DNA from: Haloferula helveola
Lineage (GTDB): Bacteria; Verrucomicrobiota; Verrucomicrobiia; Verrucomicrobiales; Akkermansiaceae
NCBI RefSeq assembly: GCF_037076345.1
Contig: NZ_AP024702.1
Coordinates: 3,162,001-3,226,000 of the forward strand
DNA: 64,000 nucleotides
Direction of reading: 5' to 3'
In this document: positions 36,336-44,677 of the stretch, one piece after another
How positions within the stretch are numbered: position 1 is the first letter of the stretch
How the letters are laid out: every line of letters begins with the position of its first letter
Translations under genes and position numbers: made by a program
Notes under the pieces: model-generated
Databases searched by the model: none
What the model was told of the DNA's origin: nothing
What the model saw: the letters and a program-made list of their open reading frames with translations, nothing else

Positions 36336-37902
36336 ATTCCCCGGCGCCGACCTCAAGGCGGAGGAAGACGGCCGGCGCGTTGCGGTTGACGGTGATCGTA
36401 ACCAGCCGCGTTCCGTTTTCCGCGGGTCCGAAGATCACGGTGCCCGAGGCGTCCTGCCAATTCGTCAGGTCGGTGGAGCGGGCGAGACGCCATGGAGTGC
36501 CGTCGATGAGTTCGTAGGGATTCGCGGGATCGAAGAGTGAATCCGAAATCCGGAACGAGGCATCGATGGAGGTGGCTGCCACCGTAAGCATGACGGGATC
36601 CGGCCGGCTTGCCGGGTCGGCGGGCGAGGTGCCGTGAAAGGTTTCCAGCAGGTCGTCGAACCCGTCGCCGTCGGTGTCCGCCGGAGTTCCCGAGCCGCCG
36701 GCGCTTCCCGATCCTTCGGGGGCCAGTTGCACGATCGTGCCAGCATAGGCGGAGGCGATCAGGAGGCTCTCGGTATCGGTAGGACTGAGACCGGCATTGA
36801 GCGACAGTTCGACGAGGGCGGCGGCACTGGCGAAGGCGGCCGAGACGCTGGTGCCGTTCACTTCATCGTAGATGCCCGGCTGCGGGTCGTCGAAGCGCAG
36901 GGTGCGCACGGTATCGCCCGGTGCGGAGAGATCGAGCGCGCTGCCGTGGTTGGAAATCGCGGTGAGTTGATTGTCGAAGCCGCTGGCGCCGACGCAGATG
37001 ATGCCGGACTCGGTGCCGAAGGCGGAAGGGACGTAGTCTTCCGCGAGGCTGCCTTCGTTTCCGGCGGAGACGACGACCGTGATGCCGGCATCGACGGCGT
37101 CTGCCAGCGCGTATTCCAAGAGCGAGCTGCCCGAAGCGGTCGAACTGCCCAGCGCGAGGCACATGACGGCCGGGAGTCCGTCGTTCTGCTCCAGGTGGTG
37201 GTCGATCGCCATGTAGATGCCATTGGCGACCAGGCCCGAGGTGGTGGCGGGGCCGTTCGGGTAGACATCGATGCTGACCAGCCGCACAGGCGTGCCGCGG
37301 GCGGCTCCGCACTCGGGGCCGGAGATTGCGGAAAGCATTCGCGTGCCGTGTTCGAAGATCGAGGAGCTTGTCGGATCGCCTTCGCCGCGGCTCAGGAAGT
37401 TCGCTTCGAGAAGGAGCTTCGGGTTGGCGTCGAACCAGTTGTTCGGATTCGAGACCGCGGTGTCGATCAGGTAGAGGCGTGTCTCGCCGCTGGTCTCGGC
37501 ATAGGCGAAGTCGACCACGTCCGGCGGTGTCGTGGTGCTTGAACCATCCTCAAGACGGGCAAGGGCCCAGCCGGCATCGGAATCGACGGTGTTGGGACGC
37601 AGTTGGACTTCGGGTTCGGCGATGACGCCGCCGAGTGAGAGGACCGAGGCGACATCGAGAATGTTGGCCTTTCCGATCACCGCCCGACGGCTGTCGGTGC
37701 CGCGGTCGATCTCAAGGTAAACCTGAACCCCGAGGTCGTTGAGCTCGTCCGTGATGGCGTCTACCGTTCGAGGAATCAGAGCGTTTGGATCGGGTCGGAA
37801 GATCCAAGGATCGCGGCGCAAGAGATCCTGACCGCTGGCTGCGGGAAGGAGGAGTGGGAGGGCGATCAGCCAAAGCCTTTTGAGGCGGGACAGGGGGAAC
37901 AT
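36328..37902 (-). CDS. Secreted subtilisin-like serine protease with C-terminal beta module
   Basis: 524 residues from ATG 37902, which gives the signal peptide MFPLSRLKRLWLIALPLLLP; the frame runs further upstream into repeats. A propeptide-like segment (about 40-125) precedes the S8 domain: Asp147 (LYLIDTAVS), His185 (FEHGTRM), oxyanion Asn282 (VSAGNEGS) and Ser352 (NGTSVSAAFASAAA). After the catalytic domain come a Gly/Ser linker, an acidic hinge (DTDGDGFDDLLETFHG) and a ~100-residue beta module ending VFLRLEVGAGEFN, much like the two giant proteins at the window start. It converges on the ABC exporter, their ends overlapping by 8 bp. Confidence 0.92.
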   Translation of the reverse strand: MFPLSRLKRLWLIALPLLLPAASGQDLLRRDPWIFRPDPNALIPRTVDAITDELNDLGVQVYLEIDRGTDSRRAVIGKANILDVASVLSLGGVIAEPEVQLRPNTVDSDAGWALARLEDGSSTTTPPDVVDFAYAETSGETRLYLIDTAVSNPNNWFDANPKLLLEANFLSRGEGDPTSSSIFEHGTRMLSAISGPECGAARGTPVRLVSIDVYPNGPATTSGLVANGIYMAIDHHLEQNDGLPAVMCLALGSSTASGSSLLEYALADAVDAGITVVVSAGNEGSLAEDYVPSAFGTESGIICVGASGFDNQLTAISNHGSALDLSAPGDTVRTLRFDDPQPGIYDEVNGTSVSAAFASAAALVELSLNAGLSPTDTESLLIASAYAGTIVQLAPEGSGSAGGSGTPADTDGDGFDDLLETFHGTSPADPASRPDPVMLTVAATSIDASFRISDSLFDPANPYELIDGTPWRLARSTDLTNWQDASGTVIFGPAENGTRLVTITVNRNAPAVFLRLEVGAGEFN

Positions 37903-38130
37903 GAGCGAGGGGGATGCCCGGGACGGGTGGGTTGGTTCGGGCGCGCTAATGATCAGGATAACTGGAATATAAGCACTACCGTGATCGCGGGGGTCGGGAG
38001 TGCGCTGGGCTAAGGCTGAGTTCGAAGAGATGCTGGAAGAACCCAAGCGTGGTTGCTCGCACTGCTGGATGGATGAAGTCCGGTGGGGTGTTGCGTCTCG
38101 AACTACGTGCTGCGCCGCCGCTGCCAACGA

Positions 38131-38484
38131 CCGGGATTGACTCCGCTGCGCTCCGTCCATGCCAGATTGGCTCGCTGTGCTCGCGGGAGGATGCCGCCGT
38201 CAGGGACGGCTTTCCGCATTCAAACCCTTCCGGGTTCTCGTCCCGGTCCTTTCTGGAGAAAGGGTGGTTTTCGGGAGGGGTATCCCGAAGAACGGGGAAG
38301 TACGCGGACCGGGATTGACTCCGCTGCGCTCCGTCCATGCCAAGTTGGCTCGCTGCGCTCGCGGGAGGACGCCGCCGTCACGGACGGCTTTCCGCATTCA
38401 AACCCTTCCGGATTCTCGTCCCGGCCCTCTCTGGAGAAAGGGTGGATTCCGGAGGGACACTCCGAAGAAAGGGGAGTACGCGGA
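38131..38484. repeat. Two tandem ~177-bp repeats ending in copies of the tRNA-Lys 3' end
   Basis: Units start at 38131 and 38309 with CCGGGATTGACTCCGCTGCG and are nearly the same over their whole length. The boundary at 38301-38314 (TACGCGGACCGGGA) is the same 14 bases as the start of the tRNA-Lys gene on this strand (38477-38490). A third start thus coincides with the tRNA itself at 38485. There is no gene in 37903-38476; short open frames across the repeat are not convincing. Confidence 0.85.
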
Positions 38485-38549
38485 CCGGGACTCGAACCCG
38501 GGACCAATCGGTTAAAAGCCGAGTGCTCTACCAACTGAGCTATCCGCGC
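38477..38549 (-). tRNA. tRNA-Lys (anticodon TTT)
   Basis: Read leftward: acceptor GCGCGGA / TCCGCGT (one G-U pair), D-arm AGCTCAGTTGGTAGAGC, anticodon loop CTTTTAA, T-arm CCGGGTTCGAGTCCCGG, discriminator A. CCA is not encoded, giving 73 nt. Confidence 0.96.
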
Positions 38550-38602
38550 ATGGGTGCCGTTGGGCGGGGAGGGGGTAGGACCGGACCGTGGCTTTGGCAA
38601 GA

Positions 38603-39265
38603 TCATTTTCGGTTTCGCGAAACAGCGGTCTTGACGAAGTCGGCCAGCCCGAAGCGCCCGGCCTCGAGCAGGAACCCTTCGATCCCGGACGCTCGCGCGC
38701 CTTCCAGATCGGCACCGGGCGAGTCGCCAATGTGGAGAACCTGGTGGGCATCGAGCCCGAGCCGCGACAACGCTTGCCGGAAGATCTGTGGCGAGGGCTT
38801 CCGGGCCCGGGCGTCGGCCGAAGTCACGATGACTTCGAAGTGCCCCGCCAGTTTGAGATCCCGAAGGATATTGTGCAGCCGGAGGTCGAAGTTGGAGACC
38901 ACCGTAAGGCGCAGGCCCGAGTCCGCTGCCAATTCGAGAGCAGAGACGGCTTCCTTTCTGACGAGCCAAGCGGTCCCGGAGTCGTAATGACGGAACAGGG
39001 CGTCGAAGGCTTGGTCGGAGACGGGGTTGCCGACGGAGAGTTCCACGACCTTCCTCCACCACTCGCGCTCCGCCCGATCCCCATCGCGATGGGCGCCGAA
39101 GTCGGGATCACCCGCGCCGCGGAACGCCGAGCCGAAGCGGGAGCGGAGTTCGCTTTCGTCCACAGTGATGCCGTGCTCGCCGAGGATCCTCGCGTAGGTC
39201 CGCTCGACTGGTTCGGCCAGATCGATAAGAGTGCCGGCGGCATCGAAGAGCAGGGCTTGGATCAC
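38603..39265 (-). CDS. HAD-superfamily hydrolase (phosphoglycolate phosphatase-like)
   Basis: 220 residues from GTG 39265 (VIQALLFDAAGTLID). The open frame reaches 39418, but that extension overlaps the start of the opposite lipoprotein gene. HAD motif I is LFDAAGTLID: the second Asp of DxD is replaced by Ala, as in the haloacid-dehalogenase/HDHD3-type branch (DAxGT). Motif II is TVVSNFD, motif III is the Lys in RARKPSP, and motif IV is HIGDSPGADLEGA. Likely a cytosolic phosphatase or dehalogenase; substrate unknown. It lies 53 bp upstream of tRNA-Lys on the same strand. Confidence 0.85.
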   Translation of the reverse strand: MIQALLFDAAGTLIDLAEPVERTYARILGEHGITVDESELRSRFGSAFRGAGDPDFGAHRDGDRAEREWWRKVVELSVGNPVSDQAFDALFRHYDSGTAWLVRKEAVSALELAADSGLRLTVVSNFDLRLHNILRDLKLAGHFEVIVTSADARARKPSPQIFRQALSRLGLDAHQVLHIGDSPGADLEGARASGIEGFLLEAGRFGLADFVKTAVSRNRK

Positions 39266-39342
39266 CCGGACAAGTTGGGCGTTGGCTCCGGACCCCGCAA
39301 TCCCCGGCTTGATCTCGGGCCCGCCGGGGGCAGGCTCGGTGC

Positions 39343-39987
39343 ATGAGACTCTCAGCGTTTTTTGCCTCAGCCGTCGTTGCCTTTCTGATCGGCGGCTGTG
39401 AGGAAGCGCCAGTTGCACCTCAGGAAGTGCTGGAGGAGCCGTGGTTCGAACTGCACGGAGAGTGGCTCGGCGTTTCGGGAGGAGTCGCGGAGGAGAAGGA
39501 TGGGGTCCTACGGATGTCTTGGGGGGAGGCGCTTACCGCGGTTCGCTGGCAGGGTGAGGTTCCGTCGGTTCCCTTCGAACTGGAAGCCGAGGCGCGACGG
39601 ATCGACGGCACGGACTTCTTCTTCAGTGTGACCTTTCCGGGACGGACCGAGGAAGAGGCAGCCAGTCTGATTGTCGGCGGATGGGGTGGCGGAGTCGTCG
39701 GGATCTCGTCGATCGACGGCCTCGATGCCTCGGAGAACGAAACCACGCTCGTGCGCCCCTTCGAGGTCAACCGGTGGTATGAGATCCGGATGGAGGTAAC
39801 GCCGGAGCACCTGCGCGTCTGGATCGATGGAGAAGGCGTTATCGACGTGCCGATCGAGGGCAAGACACTCTCGCTCCGGTCGGGTCCGATCGAGCAATGT
39901 CTGCCGTTCGGAGTGGCCACTTGGCAGACGACCGGAGAAGCGCGCGGAATGCGCTGGCGCCCGTTGTCAGAAGGCCTTCAGCCCTAG
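39343..39987 (+). CDS. Lipoprotein with a concanavalin-like (DUF1080-like) domain
   Basis: 214 residues. Lipobox IGGC (Cys19) after MRLSAFFASAVVAFL. The mature protein is a beta sandwich with the pattern of glucanase/DUF1080-type domains: WFELHGEWLGVSGGV, FELEAEARRIDGTDFFFSV, NRWYEIRMEVTPEHLRVWIDGE and LPFGVATWQTTGEA. No certain catalytic residues can be picked; carbohydrate binding or hydrolysis is inferred from the fold. The stop codon lies inside a perfect 22-nt palindrome (39975-39996), probably another REP unit. Confidence 0.75.
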   Translation: MRLSAFFASAVVAFLIGGCEEAPVAPQEVLEEPWFELHGEWLGVSGGVAEEKDGVLRMSWGEALTAVRWQGEVPSVPFELEAEARRIDGTDFFFSVTFPGRTEEEAASLIVGGWGGGVVGISSIDGLDASENETTLVRPFEVNRWYEIRMEVTPEHLRVWIDGEGVIDVPIEGKTLSLRSGPIEQCLPFGVATWQTTGEARGMRWRPLSEGLQP

Positions 39988-40129
39988 GGCTGAAGGGGAG
40001 ATTGGACTTGCAACCCCAATCGGTCCGTTTTAAGGCCTCCGCGATCAATCTTCCGACGCAAGCACGGAGTGGGTCGAAGTACCCACTCTTTTGCGTCTCT
40101 GGACATCCCCTGCGCGCAACACGCCAGCC

Positions 40130-41575
40130 ATGACCAACGACATCGTCGCTCTCATCGATTATTACGAAAAGGAGAAAGGCATCGACCGGGACAAGGTCGT
40201 CGCCGCCTTGGAGTATGCCTTCATTTCCGCCTATCGCAAAATGGTTCCCGGCGCTGACGCGATCGAGGTGCTGCGTGCCGATGTGAACACCAAGCGGGGT
40301 GACACCCGCATCCACGCCACGCTCAAGGTGGTGGCCGACGACGACTACGTCGACAAGTTCAACGAGGTGCCCCTCAAGCTCGCGCAGAAGCGTGACCCCG
40401 AAGCACAGGTCGATGGCGACATGGAGTTCGACGTGACCCCGAAGGACTTCGGCCGGATCGCCGTGCAGACCGCCAAGCAGACGATGATGCAGCGGCTCCG
40501 CCAGGCGGAGAAGGAGATGATCTACGAGGAGTTCAAGGACCGTGCCGGCGATGTGGTGTCGGGCACGGTGCGACGCTTCGACCGTAGCGACGTGATGATC
40601 GACCTCGGCAAGTTCGAGGGCGTGATGCCGTCCCGCGAGCGTGTCCAGACCGAGGAATACAACATCGGTGACCGGATCCGCGCGTACGTGGTGGCGGTCG
40701 AGAACGAAGGCCGCGGTCCCGAAATCATCCTTTCCCGGAGTCACCCGAACTTCGTGCGTCGTCTGTTCGAGGCCGAGGTGAACGAGATTTCCGACCACAC
40801 CGTGGAGATCCGCGGCATTGCCCGCGAAGCCGGCTACCGGACGAAGGTCGCGGTCTGGAGCAATGACTCGAAGGTCGACCCGGTCGGTGCCTGCGTCGGT
40901 CTCAAGGGCGCACGGGTGAAGAACATCGTCCGTGAGCTCAACAACGAGAAGGTCGACATCATCCGTTGGAGCGAGGACCCCGACGAGTTCGTTCGCGAGG
41001 CCCTCAAGCCGGCGATCCTGCGCAGCGTCTCGATCGACGAGGAGAACCGCGTGGTCAATGTGACGGTGGACGAGGAGGATCTCAGCAAGGCGATTGGTCG
41101 CCGTGGCCAGAATGCCCGGCTTTCCTCCCGCCTGATGGGCTGGGATGTGCAGGTCCGCAAGGACGAGAGCAAGCTCGAGCAGTTCCAGGCCAAGGTGGCG
41201 GACGCCGCTCATGGCGTCGCCGAACAGCTCGGCATCGATGACGAACTGGCCGACAAGCTCTTCCACGCAGGTGGCACGTCCGCCGAGATGATCGTCGACA
41301 TGCCGGTCGAGTACATCGTTTCGGTGCTCGGAGTGGATGACGACCGTGCCCGTGACATTCTCACCCGGGCCCACGGCACCGTGGGCCGCCCGCTGCCTCC
41401 GGAACTCTCCGGTGAAGCCGCCACGGAGGAACCCGCGGCCGCCGAGGCTGAGGCTCCGGCCGCAGAGGAAACTCCTGCGGAAGCCGCTCCGGAAGCGGAA
41501 GAGCCTGCTGCGGAGGAAGCTCCTGCTGCGGAGGAAGCCGAAGAGGAACCTTCTGCCGAAAAAACCGACGCCTGA
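40130..41575 (+). CDS. nusA: Transcription termination/antitermination factor NusA
   Basis: 481 residues from ATG 40130 (MTNDIVALIDYYEKEKG). The N-terminal RNAP-binding domain (1-125), S1 domain (about 135-200, VVSGTVRRFDRSDVMIDLG), and KH1/KH2 (about 205-345, GACVGLKGARVKNIV; AIGRRGQNARLSSRL) are in order. One helix-hairpin-helix-like region follows, then a ~55-residue Ala/Glu-rich acidic tail. It modulates pausing, termination and antitermination. It heads nusA-infB-rbfA. The usual upstream rimP is absent; a lipoprotein lies there instead. Confidence 0.96.
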   Translation: MTNDIVALIDYYEKEKGIDRDKVVAALEYAFISAYRKMVPGADAIEVLRADVNTKRGDTRIHATLKVVADDDYVDKFNEVPLKLAQKRDPEAQVDGDMEFDVTPKDFGRIAVQTAKQTMMQRLRQAEKEMIYEEFKDRAGDVVSGTVRRFDRSDVMIDLGKFEGVMPSRERVQTEEYNIGDRIRAYVVAVENEGRGPEIILSRSHPNFVRRLFEAEVNEISDHTVEIRGIAREAGYRTKVAVWSNDSKVDPVGACVGLKGARVKNIVRELNNEKVDIIRWSEDPDEFVREALKPAILRSVSIDEENRVVNVTVDEEDLSKAIGRRGQNARLSSRLMGWDVQVRKDESKLEQFQAKVADAAHGVAEQLGIDDELADKLFHAGGTSAEMIVDMPVEYIVSVLGVDDDRARDILTRAHGTVGRPLPPELSGEAATEEPAAAEAEAPAAEETPAEAAPEAEEPAAEEAPAAEEAEEEPSAEKTDA

Positions 41576-41638
41576 AACCCCGGCCTTCGTGCCGCATTGA
41601 TCCCAACGCCAAACTAGAGAAAGATTCCAGCCGACCTG

Positions 41639-43771
41639 ATGCCCGACGAAAGCGACAGCAAACCGCCCAAACGCAAAGTTCTCGATCTGATCGACGAGAC
41701 GAAGGCTCCGTCGCGCCGTGAACGGCAGCGCATTGAGGCTTCGAAGAAGAAGACGGTCGAGGATGCGAAGCGGGAGGCTTACGACCCCTTTGCGGAGGAG
41801 AAGAAGCCGAAGGTTCGCAAGACCGACCAGTCGGGGAAAAAGGTACTGCCGACGATCTCGAAGGTGCTCTCGGATGAGGACCCGGCCATGGTGCCCGCTC
41901 CGGCGGCCCCGCCGTCCAAGCCGCCGACTCCTCCTCCTGCCACGCCTTCCGGCGACGGCGGTGGCGAAGAAGGAGGATCGGGTGATGACGACAAGGTCAT
42001 CAGCATCAAGCCGCCGATCATTGTCAGCGATCTCGCGGCGCGGATGGATCTCAAGCCGTTCCAACTGCTGGCCGACCTGATCAAGCTGCAGGTCTTCGTA
42101 GCACCGCACCAGGCGATCGAGCCGGACATCGCGGCGCAGGTTTGTGAACAGCACGGCTACGTCTTCGAGCGTGAGAAGCGCGAGAAGGGTGGTGGCGTCC
42201 ACAAGCAGGAGGAAGTGATCGTCGAGCCGGAGGCGCCCTCGGAGGAGCCCGAGGAGGCGCTCAAGCTTCGTCCCCCGATCATCACGATCATGGGTCACGT
42301 CGACCACGGCAAGACGACCCTTCTCGACCGCATCCGCGACTCGCGGATCACCGCCGGCGAGGCGGGTGGCATCACCCAGCACGTGGGCGCTTACAAGGTC
42401 GAGCACGAGGGCAAGCCGGTGACTTTCATCGATACCCCCGGTCACGCGATCTTCTCATCAATGCGCGCCCGCGGCGCCGACATCACCGACATCGTCGTGC
42501 TGGTGGTTGCCGCCAATGACGGCCTGATGCCGCAGACGCTTGAAGCGATCGAGCACGCCAAGAAGGCGGAGAAGACGATCATCGTCGCGATCAACAAGTG
42601 CGATCTCGAGAGCGCGAACCCGATGCACGTGAAGACCCAGCTCGCCGAGCAGGGACTGCAGACCGTCGACTTCGGTGGCGACACCGAGTGCCTCGAGATT
42701 TCCGCCCTGACCGGTCAGGGAGTGGACGATCTTCTCGAACTCCTCGCCCTGCAGGCCGAGGTTCTCGAACTGAAGGCCAATCCGAAGGGCAATGCCCGTG
42801 CCGCGATCATCGAGGCCAAATTCCAGCAAGGCCGCGGCGCGGTGGCTTCGGTCATCGTCGAGACCGGCACGCTCAAGGTCGGCAAGCCGTTCATCTGCGG
42901 TCCGTTCGCCGGCAAGGTGAAGGCGCTGATCAACGACCTCGGTGAGAGTGTGAAGGAGGCGACTCCGGGAACGCCGGTCGAGGTGATCGGCTTCGAGGAA
43001 CTGCCGCGCGTGGGCGACGAACTGGTCGAGATGGACAACGACCGGGGCGCCAAGAAGCTCGCCACCGAGCGGCAGGGAGAAATGCGCGCCGAACGCCTCA
43101 AGGTTCCGCAGAAGAGCCGGATGGAGGACCTGCTCGCTCACGCGACCGAGGGAACTTCCAAAGCCCAGCTGCGCGTGATCCTCAAGACCGACGTCCAGGG
43201 TTCGGTCGAAGCGATCCGTGACGCCGTTCTTGCCATCGAGTCCGACAAGGTCGACGTGAATTTCCTTTCCGCCGCCGCCGGACCGATCACCGAAGGTGAT
43301 GTCCAGCTCGCGAGTTCGTCCGACGCCGTGGTCATCGGTTTCAACATCAAGGTTGAGGCCAAGGCCGCGCGACTGGCGAAGTCCGAAGGTGTTCAGATCA
43401 AACTCTACTCGGTCGTTTACGAGCTGATCGACCAAGTCCGCGAAGCGATGCTCGGTCTGCTCGAGCCCGAGACCCGCGAACGCATCATCGGCCATGCCGA
43501 GGTCAAGCAGGTCTTCAAGGTGCTCAAGGGCAGGGCCGCCGGTTGCTACGTCAAGGACGGCAAGGTGCACCGCAAGGCGCACGCCCGGGTCATCCGTGAC
43601 GACGTGCCGATCTTCGACGGCAAGATGTCGACGCTGCGCCGCTTCCAGGACGAGGTCCAGGAGGTCAAGGTGGGCATCGAATGCGGTATCCGCCTCGGCG
43701 AGTTCAACGAGTACGAGGAAGGCGACATCATCGAGTGCTACGAACTCGAGAAGATCGCGCAAACGCTCTGA
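41639..43771 (+). CDS. infB: Translation initiation factor IF-2
   Basis: 710 residues, shorter than E. coli IF-2 because the N-terminal region (about 1-210, charged and Pro-rich, with one IF2_N-like stretch near 125-170) is compact. GTPase motifs G1 [10 protein letters not shown]3 DTPGHAIF, G4 NKCDLE and SALTGQG are intact, followed by domains II-IV ([47 protein letters not shown]). It brings initiator tRNA to the ribosome. It starts 63 bp after nusA. Confidence 0.97.
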   Translation: MPDESDSKPPKRKVLDLIDETKAPSRRERQRIEASKKKTVEDAKREAYDPFAEEKKPKVRKTDQSGKKVLPTISKVLSDEDPAMVPAPAAPPSKPPTPPPATPSGDGGGEEGGSGDDDKVISIKPPIIVSDLAARMDLKPFQLLADLIKLQVFVAPHQAIEPDIAAQVCEQHGYVFEREKREKGGGVHKQEEVIVEPEAPSEEPEEALKLRPPIITIMGHVDHGKTTLLDRIRDSRITAGEAGGITQHVGAYKVEHEGKPVTFIDTPGHAIFSSMRARGADITDIVVLVVAANDGLMPQTLEAIEHAKKAEKTIIVAINKCDLESANPMHVKTQLAEQGLQTVDFGGDTECLEISALTGQGVDDLLELLALQAEVLELKANPKGNARAAIIEAKFQQGRGAVASVIVETGTLKVGKPFICGPFAGKVKALINDLGESVKEATPGTPVEVIGFEELPRVGDELVEMDNDRGAKKLATERQGEMRAERLKVPQKSRMEDLLAHATEGTSKAQLRVILKTDVQGSVEAIRDAVLAIESDKVDVNFLSAAAGPITEGDVQLASSSDAVVIGFNIKVEAKAARLAKSEGVQIKLYSVVYELIDQVREAMLGLLEPETRERIIGHAEVKQVFKVLKGRAAGCYVKDGKVHRKAHARVIRDDVPIFDGKMSTLRRFQDEVQEVKVGIECGIRLGEFNEYEEGDIIECYELEKIAQTL

Positions 43772-43775
43772 TCCA

Positions 43776-43848
43776 ATTTCCAAATGCCAAAGCACCGATG
43801 CCAAGTGGCAGAAGGTCGTGGCACTGGAATTTGGTCATTTGGAATTCA
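43776..43848. repeat. Imperfect inverted repeat between infB and rbfA
   Basis: Left arm AATTTCCAAATGCCAAA and right arm TTTGGTCATTTGGAATT pair with one bulge, around an inner GCCAAGTGGC hairpin. It fills nearly the whole 82-bp infB-rbfA gap. Confidence 0.75.
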
Positions 43849-43853
43849 CCGCC

Positions 43854-44219
43854 ATGTCCCTTCGCATCACCCGGATCAACGAACTGCTGAAGCGCGAGAT
43901 CGGCACGGTCATCCAGCGTGACTACGAATGGGATGGCGCACTGGTGACGGTGAGCGGGGTCGAGGTGACCCAGGACCTGAAGGAAGGGAAGGTCTGGATC
44001 AGCGTGCTGGCGGGCAACCCGTCGGCGGTGATCGACAAGCTCAGCCACGATCGCGGCGCGATCCAATCGAAGGTGATGAAGCGGGTTGTCCTCAAATCGA
44101 CGCCGGTGCTGGATTTCCGTCACGACGGTTCCGCGGTCCGCGGCGTCGAGATCGTGAACCTGCTGGATGAGGTCGACAAGCTGCCGAAAGCTCCGGAAGA
44201 GCCGGAAGGGGAAGCCTGA
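43854..44219 (+). CDS. rbfA: Ribosome-binding factor A
   Basis: 121 residues from ATG 43854 (MSLRITRINELLKREIGTVI). The KH-like RbfA pattern is clear: VTVSGVEVTQDLKEGKVWIS, KLSHDRGAIQSKVMKRVVLK, TPVLDFRHDGSAVRGVEI and LLDEVDKLPK. It binds the 30S head/neck near 16S helix 1 in late maturation and cold adaptation. It is the third gene of the nusA operon. Confidence 0.94.
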   Translation: MSLRITRINELLKREIGTVIQRDYEWDGALVTVSGVEVTQDLKEGKVWISVLAGNPSAVIDKLSHDRGAIQSKVMKRVVLKSTPVLDFRHDGSAVRGVEIVNLLDEVDKLPKAPEEPEGEA

Positions 44220-44272
44220 GTCCATCGGCGATCGGATTGACTGGCCGCCGGGCGGCGGATAGTTCTCTCGGA

Positions 44273-44677
44273 GTGAGGTCCCTGTTTTTCGGTTCGGGCA
44301 TGCTGATCGCGCTGCCGATTCTGGTGGCTCAATGGATCGGAGTAATTGCCGTCGGGAAGATCCGCCGTGGCGGTGCGTTCTGGTGCATGCTGGCCGGCAC
44401 GATCCTTTCGAGCATCGGTATGGTCGCGATGCTGACGTTCTCGATCCTGATGACGGGAAGAGCGTCGGCGGGATTGGGCGGATTGGGCATGGAGTGGTGG
44501 AGCTCGGTGATTCCGATCATGTCAGCTTGTTCGACCTTCGGCTCCCTGCTGTTTGCCATCGGTTTCGCGATCCACGCGTTGAGCGTGCGCCGGATGCATG
44601 AGCGGATCAGCGAGCTGGAGTCGGTGATCGGAGCCCAGCAGGATCAGCTAGGGCGGTTGGAGTCCGGGCAATCATGA
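44273..44677 (+). CDS. Small membrane protein, four predicted helices or fewer
   Basis: 134 residues from GTG 44273; a TTG at 44237 would add 12 residues. Hydrophobic segments at about 5-25 (MLIALPILVAQWIGVIAV), 35-60 and 80-105 are followed by a charged coiled-coil tail (MHERISELESVIGAQQDQLGRLE). No family is recognised. It overlaps the chorismate-enzyme start by 4 bp (ATGA) and lies behind rbfA, so it is probably co-transcribed with both. Confidence 0.65.
   Translation: MRSLFFGSGMLIALPILVAQWIGVIAVGKIRRGGAFWCMLAGTILSSIGMVAMLTFSILMTGRASAGLGGLGMEWWSSVIPIMSACSTFGSLLFAIGFAIHALSVRRMHERISELESVIGAQQDQLGRLESGQS

Noticed and set aside
38131-38484. Possible CRISPR or coding gene in the tandem 177-bp repeats
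   Set aside because: Only two long units with no unique spacers. The open frames (Arg/Pro/Ser-rich) are shared by the repeat copies and have no start signals.
39266-39418. Longer N-terminus for the HAD hydrolase
   Set aside because: It would overlap the opposite lipoprotein gene start and precede the HAD motif by 50 unrelated residues; GTG 39265 places motif I at the normal distance.
39839-42445. Long open frame (over 850 codons) opposite nusA and infB
   Set aside because: The plus strand carries unmistakable NusA and IF-2. High GC codon use leaves the reverse frame open; the translation is His/Leu/Asp-rich with no domain.
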